Below, piece by piece: positions 1-9,897 of a stretch of 64,000 bases of DNA; the first letter of the stretch is position 1; every line of letters starts with the position of its first letter. Origin of the DNA: Lactarius indigo (Eukaryota > Basidiomycota > Agaricomycetes > Russulales > Russulaceae). Made by a program: the position numbers and the translations under genes. The DNA is taken from the NCBI GenBank assembly GCA_025766275.1, contig JAFKAC010000016.1:310001-374000 (forward strand), written 5' to 3'. A model generated the notes under the pieces. It saw only the letters and a list, made by a program, of their open reading frames with translations, was not told where the DNA came from and made no database searches.

Positions 1-123
1 TAGGGTCACCAACGCCATCCGTAGTTATTTTCGTGCACAGCTTTCCCGGCGCCGAAACTCAAAACTCGATCCTTGGCCGGGATCCCAGCCACTGCCCTTT
101 GAGACAGCCATGGCGCTACTTAC

Positions 124-310
124 CGTAGCACGTCATTTGACCCTGTTTTCCAGCGCCCGATAGGATCTCCCTCGCTTCCTAAAATTTCTACAGACACCGA
201 CACTGCGTGGATCCCCCCCTCTCCGTATTCCTTTCCAATCAAATATAACCCTTTGGGGTCGACTTTCATTATCATGGCTGGACCTGGCGCCGCATCTGGA
301 ACAGTGACTT
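124..310 (-). CDS. Internal exon of an unidentified gene, cut by the window edge
   Basis: A 187-nt exon is bounded by an acceptor (TTTCAG before position 310) and a consensus donor (GTAAGT after position 124). It encodes about 62 residues containing VTVPDAAPGP, KGLYLIGKEYGEGG and SVEILGSEGDP. There is no in-frame ATG, so it must be internal, and the rest of the gene lies beyond the left edge or in unrecognised exons. A related stretch at 4230-4450 keeps the pattern V-K-I-x-G-x-E-x-D-P but is broken by a stop. The match between copies supports past coding. I do not recognise the family. Confidence 0.35.
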
Positions 311-939
311 CTGAAAGAGAGTCCGACACTTGGCTCTTTTCCTATATGTTTTTACGATAGAACATTCTCCGGTTGTACCACTCTACACCTCTGCCCAATA
401 AGCTCTCTGAATACCAATGCATCAAACGGTGTCCGCCACCTTGATTGTAACAATCATCTCTAAGAGACCGTTCCCACTCGGCTCCATGTGGACTGTGCCG
501 ACCTTAGTCCTCGGATCGAGTATGTAATGTCTGGCCAGCGACCTGAGAAACTCGGAGGACCTGAAGCTTTCGGTGGTAGGTGTATACTGTCGGTTTGTAC
601 TGGCCCCGCTGTGGGTATTAGTCGATCAGCCCCATGATCCTGTGATTGCCTCAATTTAGAAAATAAATGCCGGTAAAGAAAATGTCGGTTGTGTCATCGC
701 AACGTCCTCGATACTAGTAGCCGTGCTGACCTTTTTTTTTATTTTAAAATATCAGAACGGAGAGGAAGCGCGACGACCCCTAATGTGACACTCTTACTAG
801 TGTTTCTGGAAATTGGTTGTTCACAATTCAGTCGGTCTTGTGGGGGGGAAGAACGCGTGCCATTTATTCCAGACAGCATTTTATTATCAATATGCTCCAC
901 AACCTCCGTTCCCAACTTCCCAACCTTATTCCGACCACC

Positions 940-1776
940 TCAGACGGTGTCCGCCGTCTCAAGTGTGATGGTTACTCTCAAACCGCCACGCTCACTTAAT
1001 TCCATGTTGAGTACCTTAATGCGGGTCTCCAGATCGAGGATGAGGCTTCTTGCCAGAGACATGAGAGGTTCTGAGGAAACAGGTGAATCGATACCGGAGG
1101 GATAAGGTTGTCCATCTGGACCGCGGCCAACTACAGAGCGAACGTTAGGAGCCGGGGTAAGGCCCGCATTACCGTTAGGCTGAGAGGACTATTTGGTATG
1201 ATAGGCAACTGGAGACTCGAACTGAGTTGGGGTGTAGAAAAACTCACGGAAGCGAGCGGTGGGGCATAGGCGCATGTTGCACCTGCTGGGTCCTCATTAT
1301 CCCAGTGGTATGGAATAGCTCCACCGGGGTTCGCTGTTCTATGATCTGTGTATCGAGATGCAGCACTCTAGAATTGCAATGTGAGTTAGCGACGAGAACA
1401 CAACAATGAGGAGCAGACTTGCCATTCCTGGAACGGGAGGAAAATTATGTCGCATTTCGTTCCAAGCGCCATGGCATGGGGCACAATCATTGGCAGATGG
1501 CACATAGTAGGACTCCTGAAGGCCTGGATGGGGCCGTGGGGCATTCAAAGGAGCATAGTCACAGTAATGTGAAGTGGGCTGGGGCTTCAAAATGAGTCGT
1601 GTGGGTTACTATTAAGATGATTAGGGACCACCATGAATGCTCACCGTTCCTTGCTGTGGCCCTTCCATGTGATCATTCTTGGAAAGGTGGTACTGAAACG
1701 CATCTGTGGATCGAGGAGATGTTTCTGCACTGTAACGGACGTCTCTCGGGTAGTATTCACCTCTTCCATGGGCCAT
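940..1776 (-). CDS. Proline-rich four-exon family protein, copy 1 (214 aa)
   Basis: Four exons (1645-1776, 1419-1584, 1248-1345, 940-1188) join in frame through GT-AG introns of 59-73 nt and give 214 residues from MAHGRGEYYP to ...TLETADTV. The order is a polar N-terminus, a Pro/His/Tyr-rich stretch (PPVPGMA), the motif IPYHWDNEDPAGA, then a conserved C-terminal block of about 45 residues (SSEPLMSLARSL ... GGLRVTITLETADTV). No signal peptide or membrane segment is visible. Exon count, intron positions and the length of the last exon equal those of the paralog at 7188-8026, although the surrounding DNA has diverged with indels. That suggests both copies were kept under protein-level selection. 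A shorter relative lies at 26509-27225. The function is unknown. Confidence 0.7.
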
Positions 1777-2929
1777 TGGATCGCCTTTGTAGTGTGAGAT
1801 GGGACGTTTTCGAAAACACCCGGGTGGATGCTGGCAAGATATATAGCAATTTGACCAGTTTGAAACCTTGGTTAGAACTACCTCTAGGACACAGCACGGC
1901 GTCTAAGAACGTAAATGTTTGCGCAGATTCCCGCAGACCAGAGATTGGCCGCTCGGAGGCAAAGCGACACTCCCCGAACCAAAAATAAGTTTGTATTCCT
2001 TAATGGGCTGTCACATGCAACAGTCCAGTCCAGTCCAGTCCAGTCCAGTAGTGGCAAGTTGGCACCGAGTTGGCTCGCATGCATGGGGTTGCGCCGCTCA
2101 CCCGGGTCCAGGTGCTACAGTACATGTACTACGAGTCTACATCTTCTGTGTGTACCTAGCAACGAGACGAGTCACGGAGATCTGCGGGGGCGGGAGAAGT
2201 TAAGAGCGCGCCAAGCACAGGCATCCAGACTTTCACTTTGAAGAATTAGGCGCACGAGGTGGTTTGCTGGTACCTGGTTCGGAACGTTCCATCCAAGGCC
2301 TGTCACAGACTACTTCCGGCCGTTGCCGTAGTTGAGCCGAGGAGTTGTGCGCTGGAGGCGCTACCCATACTACTCGGTATTTGTGCATCAACTTTGTCTC
2401 CTATACTTACTAACGCTCACCATCGGCGGAAGCTTTGGAAGACATTCGGGATTTCCCGCTCACCGTGGACTGCACCACTTCCACGGTGGTACGGAATGAC
2501 TGGTGAATCAGTGATTGGTGACCGTGCGATCACATCGTCACCTTCGGCATAAGTGGTGGATTTCTGTTTGTTAAAATACGAAAAGGAGCGAGAAACGATC
2601 TGGTGCGGACAGGACAATAGGTAAGAATTGGAAGACTCCACCCCTGTAAAACAATACAATTGTGTCGAGGCACTTAGAAATGTCGTCATGCAAAAGAGTC
2701 TAAAACTTACTGCAGAGCAGCCTAGGAGTATACTACAATGCAAGGACTAGCTTCAGCGTAAGCATATCTGAGCTCTTATCAGTGGTACCACGTGAACCGC
2801 GGTAGAGAGTAGGACAAGGGTGGAACACTATACCTTCTCTCGGGGCTTTCTGACTGTAGTGGAGCGCGGCACGTAGTGAAGTGAACGTAGCAGTCAATTC
2901 CCAATACAGTTCTGCAGTCACTAGGTGGC
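1777..2929. other. Intergenic, duplicated; holds a pentanucleotide microsatellite
   Basis: I see no convincing gene. The stretch matches the 5' flank of the copy-3 gene (8030-8540) and part of copy 2 (4900-5570). At 2021-2050 it carries about six tandem CAGTC units at the point where copy 2 carries a different repeat. Confidence 0.5.
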
Positions 2930-4120
2930 AAGTTCGACGGCTTCCTTACACCGCGCCTGCCCGCGCAATGCCGCGCCTCGATTATGGAAAGGTAAACCAG
3001 ACCTTCGGCGCTCTGAGAGGGTCGGATTCACACACACAGCCCGGCTGGTTCAGAACCTTCGGGTCAAGGATGACTATCTCACTCGAGAACTCGAAAAAAG
3101 AACGCATCTTTCCGTCTCGTCCCACCCACAAATTCCGCAGCGCCGCCTCCCAAAATGAGCGCTCTGTTATCTGTTCCAGATAACCCGAGAATTGGGTCAT
3201 ACGGCCGCCAGCGTCAAAACTCCGGATATCCCCGTGCTGAGAAGGGTTATATCCCGGAACATGCGACCAAGGCCGGCTGTTGTAAAGACGTTAGCATCGT
3301 AAGGGGTCTCTTAATCTACTCAGTGACTGGGTGACGGAAGTGTTGTCGTGTGTTTTGAACATCAAAGGGGCCGCGTGGAACGAACCCTGCTCGAAGAACA
3401 CATCGCTCGAAACCGCCTTCTGGTTTCCAAAGTGGTCACGGGCTGTGGTCAGCGCGTCCTCCACGACACGACTGGTGCGGTCAATCTGAGCAAAGATGAT
3501 ACAGTACGATGACGTGCGGTGGCTAGGTTCAAGCTCAAGTTGGAGACAAAAAGGTCTATCACGGCAATTCCCGAGTGCGGAAAAATGTGTGGCCGCTCAT
3601 GTAGCCGCTAGTCGTACGAGGGGGCACTGCAAAACCGAGCAAGCATTTTTTTTTCATTCCCATTCCGAGCCCCTCCACATCTACACCATACCGCCTGTTT
3701 AGCACGCACGCGGAATAGTGGCGGCGCTCCTGTTCTTCAGGTCGAGTACTGCCTACGCTTCGGCCTCTTCGCGCTCGCGATCGAGCTTACAAATCCGTTC
3801 AACCCAAGATTCAGCCTCAGCAGCCACGCGGCGCTCAGCCTCCACAAAGTCCATCGGAGCTGCTTTCTTCGCCGCGAGGCCCTTCTTGACTCTTGCGGGG
3901 GGCGCGGCACATATACTAGTAGAAGAGGTGCTCAAGTTGAGCGTGCGCGATGTGGTGGCTGCTGAGGCTGATTTTGAGCGAAAGGACTCAGGGAGCAGGG
4001 AGATCGTGATGGTGCGTGGGGAGTGCGTGGGGAGGCCGCGGATATGGAATCCCCGAGCCGAGGGGCCAGTCTTAAGGGTAACGAGGACTACAGTATCACA
4101 TTCTGTACTGTAGTACGTCG
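2930..4120 (-). pseudogene. Decayed partial copy of the GLO3 ArfGAP gene
   Basis: The stretch follows the intact GLO3 gene at 9898-11643 from its last exon into the middle of exon 4. A relic reading SGYLEQITERS (about 3160-3195) corresponds to the intact C-terminus [12 protein letters not shown] relic with KKGLAAKKAAPMDF, EAERRVAAEAE and DREREEAEA (3753-3935) corresponds to [25 protein letters not shown] and NREREEAEA. Frames change repeatedly, and the ArfGAP zinc-finger exons and start are missing: similarity fades near 4100. It cannot make a functional ArfGAP and belongs to tandem copy 1. Confidence 0.8.
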
Positions 4121-4229
4121 TGTAACTTACGATCTTGTACCTTTGACGGCCTGACGCGATCTGATCCTACAGAGTCACCGACAACGTATTCGAGAGTTAT
4201 TTTTCATTCGCAGCGTTCCCGCTAATCGG

Positions 4230-4450
4230 AGCTTGATTATTAGCGAGAAGGCCGAGCTGCCCTGGAGGCTGCAGCTACTTGGTGCGTCATTGATCGCCAT
4301 TTTCTAGTGTCCAATAGGTAGGGTCTTGCTCGCCTCCTGCGATCTTTACGGACTATCCGTGTGGGCCTCCTGCCCACCTCCCCTTGCGTTGTTCCTACCT
4401 TGGTCTCTCCATATACAGTCATGATAGATACGATCACGTCAGACCGTATA
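4230..4450 (-). pseudogene. Broken copy of the exon at 124-310
   Basis: Read on the minus strand, the segment VKIAGGEQDP ... LENGDQ lines up with VEILGSEGDP ... WKTGSND at 124-310 and then meets a stop codon. Flanking DNA (about 4165-4225) also aligns with 1-60. It is best read as a dead copy of the same exon; the parent gene is not identified. Confidence 0.4.
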
Positions 4451-5410
4451 GAGCTAGGGCAGATCTTGCTGCCACTCATAGCATAGAGTACTCGTTAGAC
4501 TAGCCACACACCGAACGCAGCCGAGGTAAATGTGAGGGAGGCGCAGCCCGGAAGCGCATAGTCAAGTGAGTGCTGGGCACAATCAATCTCACCTCAATAT
4601 GCACGTTTAGATACTCGCACTGGAGGGAGTACTGTCGCGATGCCGTTTCAGGTGATTGAGATCGACGGTATTGGTATACGTTACTACCGCCCCCGGTGTT
4701 TTGATACCTGTCCTGGGTCATCGTATCGGACAATGTACCAAGTGTCTTTGTGGTGTTCGGAGCCAGTGGGGGGTTGGCAGAAGCACCAAGTGGGTGCTAG
4801 AGGGCAAATTATGTGTCACACATAGAAGAAATTGTGGACCAATGAGGGACCAAACCGGGCGAAAGCACTTCCTTGTCGCCTTCCCAGAACGAGTACTTGT
4901 CGAGCAAATAATTCACGGCAGTCACCCCACTTGGTCGTATTTTGCGTGGTCGGAACGACCCGCCAGAAAACAAAACGGCGCCCAAAATCGCGAATGGTTG
5001 CGCGGATCCCCAGACAAGAGATTGGCGCGCTCCAAGGCAAAACGGCAGTCCCTGTATTCATAACAAGACGGCAAGCCATAATAATGGGCTGTAACATGTA
5101 ACATGTAACAGTTCCACGTTCAGCGCTCAGCAGTGGCAGGCCAGCACTGTGGCACGTACACGGCGTTGCGCCGCCCGCGCCAGTCCCGTGCTAAATACCT
5201 TAAGTGTACCCAATGCAGAGCGACGAGTAGCGAAGATCTGTGGTGTCAGGAGTAGGCGCCCAATACATAACATACACAATATGGCTTGGTGAGATAACTC
5301 AGCACCGTAGGTTGGGATGAAACAGCAATTCTTACGAGTAGGTCCCACTAAGATTCCGCTGGGACAGGGAGGCCAAGTCAATCCTAACAGTGTGTCTACG
5401 AGTAGCTGTC

Positions 5411-5564
5411 AGCTCGATAAAGTCCTGAGATATTCCGCACTGTACGCCTCAAGACCCGAGAGTTGCCGTTGGTTACACCAGTACTTTACAGCATCGTATA
5501 TCTCACTAAATGCTTCGGGAGTTGCCGCACCAAACCCACCGGGTGGCTTTGTTATTGAATCCAT
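5411..5564 (-). CDS. Small ORF or first exon, 51 aa, unknown
   Basis: The ORF starts at the ATG at 5564 and reads MDSITKPPGGFG ... AEYLRTLSS before a TGA. Its amino-acid make-up looks coding. The matching stretch of copy 3 (about 8550-8640, minus) keeps the frame and has a sense codon where this TGA falls, so the gene may once have continued. No family is recognised and no splice partner could be assigned with confidence. Confidence 0.3.
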
Positions 5565-5570
5565 TTAGTT

Positions 5571-6884
5571 ATTCCCCGGGACGTGCGACTCAAACCAAAG
5601 ACCGACTCTCAAAAAACCGAGCGAAAAACATTTGTATGTAAGGGGGACACTTAATCTACAGCACTTACAGTGACAGCTGGCGGATACGTGAACGCGTTTG
5701 AAACATCAAAGGAGATGGATCTCCGAAAAGCAGAGAGAGATCATGCGTGCGGAGCCAAAAAAAAAAAACTCGGCTTCGGGGGTTGCCGCTGCAGTCTGGG
5801 TGGTGATTATGTAACTTCTTGATTTCGCGATTTTGGACTTTCCACATCGTCCTGCCCCTGAGATATACCCACCGCCCTCTCACCTCTTCCCATCGCCGCC
5901 CTTCTTTGTATCATTGCCCCATCCCTCCAATTTTCCAATTTCTACTCTTTCCATCACCACTAGTGACCCTCTCTTTCCATCTTGAACCAAATATCCAGTC
6001 TTGCGACTCTTGACTCTTGCCCGAGACTGTTTCTCCGCAGCTTCTTCACTTAGCTTAGTCCGCCCCACTCGTCCGCTTCACTTTTATTGTATTTAATTTG
6101 TATAGCATTTACTCCCAACATACCGCTTCCAAGTCGGAACTCTTTCGGAGTCCTTCATATTTTGGCAGAACCTACGAGTCCTTAATCTCTAGTGCAGGCT
6201 AGAAATATCAATATTTTTTTCTTCGTCTATCGAGGGTGACACACGTTACTACTAAAAAATAGTATGACTACTCAGCAGCTCGGATATCATGTGCACATAA
6301 TTATTTTTTTTGGTAGGATGATGTTTGACCGGTGATGTGTACGATTCTTGGAAGGGCGGGGGAGGGGAATGATTGGGAATGAGTAAAGTAAATAGGGTTG
6401 GATTTTCCTGTCAGAAGTACGACCACCGTGGGCGATGGGTGTGCTACAGTTGACCCACGCCAGTGCATGCGTAGTCTTTCTTAGCACCCATTCTTCGTGC
6501 ACGGAAGTTTGGAGAGGGAGTAGCCGTGCGAGACGGGTAAAGCTGGGCGTATCTGCTTCACATTAAGGGGTGAAGTAGAAACTTGAAAGATCCAAGTAGT
6601 GGGCCGTTTTCCGAGTCGTCTCAACTTGAAATGGAACCCAGATTTGGATTGCGTACGGACTTTATAATATAGGGGGAAAATTTGGCCCCTGGAACCGACG
6701 GAGGGAAGAATGGGGAGGAATCGTGCAAGGGCGGAAAAACGTCCAATAGATAGGACAGGTAAAATTTGGATCTTCGTCACAAGAGCTAGGACCCGAGATA
6801 TTGCACTCGCTCACTATAAGTGTGTGGGAATACAGTCACTCACAACGGTCGATGTCAGTTGTCCCAGTACAGCACAACGGTGGC
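5571..6884. other. Gene-free stretch, pyrimidine-rich then AT-rich
   Basis: Short poly(A) and poly(T) tracts (for example 5760-5771 and 6302-6310) and a long pyrimidine-rich run (about 5870-6060) are visible. The ORFs here are short and mutually overlapping, with no exon structure that I can support. Confidence 0.4.
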
Positions 6885-7187
6885 AATGGCCGTGATCGGC
6901 GTGATCCTATGATCCTTGTGATCCGCCCGATTTAGGAAATAAACGCTGGTAGAGAAAACGTAGGACGTGTCGTCCTCGATACTAGTAGCTGCGCCGACTA
7001 CTTTTTATCAGCACGGAGAGGAGAGGTTATTGCCCCTAATGCGACACTCTCACTCATGCTTCTGGCTCATCGGTTGCTCGCAATTCGGTCGGTCCCGCGA
7101 AGAGAAGAATACATGTCATTTCGTCTAGACGGCATTTGATCATCTGGATACTTCACAACCTCCATTCCCAACCTTATCCCAACTATC

Positions 7188-8026
7188 TCAGACGGTGTCC
7201 GCCGTCTCAAGTGTGATGGTTACTCTTAAACCACCACGCCCGCTCGCTTCCATGTTGAGTACCTTAACACGGGTCCCCGGATCGAGGATGAGGCTCCTTG
7301 CCAGGGACATGAGAGGTTCTGAGGAAACAGGCGCATCGATACTGGGGGTATAAGGTTGCGCGTCCGGACCTGGACCAACTACGGAGTGAACGTTAGCCGC
7401 CGGTGTAGGGCCCGCCACGCCGTTGGGCTGAGAGTTCTATTCGTATTTCAGGCGACTAGAGACCGAGTCGGCGTGTAGAGAGAAAAACTTACGGAAGTGA
7501 GCGGTGGGGCGTAAACGCATGTTGCACCTGCAGGGTTCCCGTTATCCCAGTGGTATGGAACGGCTCCACCGGCGCCTCCTGCTCCCTGATCTGTGTGCCT
7601 CAACGCAGCGCTCTAGAAGTGCAATGTGCGTTAGCGACGAGAACCATCGCGGTGAACAGACATGCCATTGCTGGAACGGGGGGGTAATTGTGTCGTGGCG
7701 GTTCGTGCCAAGCGCCATGGCCCGGGACACCACCATTGGCACCCGGTACCCCATACCACGGTTCCTGAGCGCCGGGATGCGGTGGTGGAGCGTTCCAAGG
7801 AGCATAGCCAAAGTAGTGCGGAGCAGCAGGTGGGGGCTCCAAGCAAGTCGTGTGGGTGGTCAGGACGACTACGTCGAGGACCGTCGCGAATTCTCACCAT
7901 ACTCTGCGACGGCACTTCCGTGTGTTCGTTCTCGGAAGGGTGGTACTGAGACGCCTCTGTGGAACGAGGATTTGTTTCTCCGTTGGAGCGGTCGTCTTTC
8001 GGGTGTTCACGTCTTCCATGGGCCAT
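7188..8026 (-). CDS. Proline-rich four-exon family protein, copy 3 (216 aa)
   Basis: Exons 7898-8026, 7662-7836, 7493-7590 and 7188-7436 join in frame (introns of 61, 71 and 56 nt, all GT-AG) to give 216 residues. The N-terminus MAHGRREHPK is polar. It is followed by a Pro-rich, aromatic-rich segment (PPPAAPHYFGYAPWN, HNYPPVPAMA), the motif VPYHWDNGNPAGA and the conserved C-terminal block (SSEPLMSLARSLILD ... GGLRVTITLETADTV). It is the closest paralog of 940-1776, with identical intron positions. There are no signal peptide, membrane segments or known catalytic motifs. The composition fits an intrinsically disordered N-terminal half with a small folded C-terminal module, but that is inference. 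Confidence 0.72.
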
Positions 8027-9136
8027 TGGATAGTCTTTGTTGAGTGAGATGAGGAGGTTTTCCAAACGAAAACAAAACGGGTACTGGGGGAAATTTATAG
8101 AACGACCCACCAGAGCACAGAAGTGAGCGCCTAAAAACGCGAGTGTTAATGCGGATTCCAGGGATTGGGGCTTTCGAAGGAAAAACGGCACTCTCCGTAA
8201 TCAGAACAAAAAGACAGTCCGCAATGGGTTGCAACAGCCAAGGAGTGGTAAGTTGGCACGCGCGGGGCGTTGCGCCTGTAACACGAGTCCCTTGCTCCAT
8301 GCTTTCGAATACCCACGTCTTCCATGCAATTTTTATCAGGCGTACCCGATGTAGACTACGACGAGGGGCGGAGATCTGCGGGGTCAGGCGAACGCGTTAG
8401 GCGCCTGATGTTTTTTGCCACCAAGGATCCTCGATTCCTAGTACCTTGCCTAGTACTGAAATTCGGATAAAAGAGCGATTCCTACGAATGCCGGGGTTAC
8501 CCCAAGGTACCGCTGGGACGGGAAAGCCAACTCAATTCCAACACTGTGTCTTGAAAATACTAACCAGCACGGTAGTTGTCGACTTGACGAAGTCGTCGAG
8601 GTGGATCCGCGGGCCAGGCCCTGCGCTGAACATCCAGGGGGTTTGCCGGTAATTCCGGCCCTTGCCGCTTCGGACAGTTGAGACCGAGGGATTCCACGAA
8701 AGCCCTATTCGACCCGGGCCTTGGCTCATTCCTACTCGATCTTCCAGATAACTATCAGCGGGGGGTTTGGGGGGAGGTCTGGATTTCCGCTCGCCGCGGG
8801 TCATACATCTGTAGCAGAAATACGATCTCGACTTCACCTTCGCTGCATGTGACGGATTTTTTTTAAAGAATGTGAAACGACCAAATAAAAGGACCAAGGG
8901 AGAGCCAAAAAAATCTGTGCATACAGGAAAGGGACAACTAAGGGCTTAAAGAGAGAAGAGATTTATGAGAAGTAGACAAGCACGTGCACCCAAGTGATAA
9001 AGTTACGAGACAATTGCGTCACCTCCCAGGGGAAACGTAGATACTCTAGGCTGTAAGAAAAAGAGTAGCATACCGCACAAGGAAAAGATGACGGCAGAGG
9101 AGCAATACGAGAAAAGTTAAGTTACCGGGCGGCCGA
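8027..9136. other. Intergenic, partly duplicated
   Basis: The left part (to about 8540) repeats the gene-upstream region of copies 1 and 2. An open frame on the minus strand (about 8532-8890, ending LDDFVKSTTTV...) has no ATG start and is only suggestive. From 8900 to 9130 I see nothing. Confidence 0.4.
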
Positions 9137-9530
9137 TTAGGCCGGGTCCAGGTCGTGTTCGGAGACCAGGTCGTGTTCATCAGGGTGTTCTAGGTGTTGA
9201 TAGAGTTCGGCAAGCCAGTGTTCCATAGGAGTGGTAACACCATGAGGCACTCCGAATTCCCGTTTGGAGGCCAGCTTGGTGAGCTGGAGGAGGCGTAGGA
9301 AAGTGTACACGAGGTCGTGCTCCCCGGTAAAGAGGGCGTTAGGTTCGCTTAAAGACCCTTACCTCACTGTTCATCCACGCTCCAGACAACTACAAGGAGT
9401 CTAGAAATATCGGCATGCACAAAGCGCTGGAAGTCGACATCATTCAAGCTATTTAGTGTATAGACAACCCAAGCACCAGAAGGAGCATACAACGCACAAG
9501 ACCAACTTTAGTGCCGGCGCCTCTTTCAGC
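9137..9530 (-). other. Two coding-like stretches of an unresolved gene
   Basis: The open frame ending at 9137-9139 (TAA) reads EPNALFTGEHDL, LRLLQLTKLASKREF, MEHWLAELYQHLE and ends DLDPA. Its codon pattern looks coding, but it has no ATG. Just upstream (about 9370-9500) another frame reads APSGAWVVYTLNSL, VDFQRFVHADISRLL and VVVWSVDEQ. Only about 20 nt with stops separate the two, too short for an intron. Either an alternative donor is used or the gene is frameshifted. It lies immediately downstream of GLO3 on the same strand. The family is not recognised. Confidence 0.4.
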
Positions 9531-9897
9531 TATTGTGACGTGCCGCTCTGCCCCTAGTCGAGCGAAGTAGGAAAGTGGAGCATAGCCAACAGGAACACTT
9601 GTCTCGGGGGTTTCCGAGTACGATCAATCGAATTTCCAATGCTGTAGGTTTACCAGTGGTACTGCGCAGCTTCCGTACACCGCACGCGTGCGGACCTCGC
9701 GCCCCCATCACAGAAAGGTATATCAGAAACTCGAAGCTCTGGGTGGGTCAGATTCACAGCGCGCAGCTGGGTGGGTACAGAATCATCTAGGCAAGGATGA
9801 CATACAACCAATGTCTCGATCGAAAAAAAAAAAGAACGCCATCGACTAGCTCCTCGTCCATGCCACACCCACAGATTCTGCGCCTGGACCCGCAAAC

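Larger units (their letters stand above)
1..4160. repeat. Tandem segment, copy 1 (decayed at its right end)
   Basis: By eye this segment is collinear with 6885-11030: about 485-2250 matches 6880-8420, and about 2830-4100 matches 9570-10960. Its first 300 bases match 4165-4450, so the array continues rightwards. The match is patchy with many indels, as expected of an old duplication. It carries one intact gene (940-1776) and a ruined GLO3 copy (2930-4120). Confidence 0.7.
4165..5570. repeat. Tandem segment, copy 2 (partial)
   Basis: The left part (4165-4450) resembles positions 1-300. The right part (about 4940-5560) resembles 1860-2250 and 8090-8540, for instance around GGGCTGTAACATG and GTTGCGCCG. 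The gene-bearing middle seen in copies 1 and 3 is missing. At 5092-5112 there is a short tandem repeat of TAACATG at the site of the copy-1 CAGTC array. Confidence 0.6.

Noticed and set aside
5760..5771. Poly(A) tract as a possible retroelement tail
   Set aside because: No flanking direct repeats were found, so it is treated as a simple homopolymer, like the tracts near 9818 and 24799.
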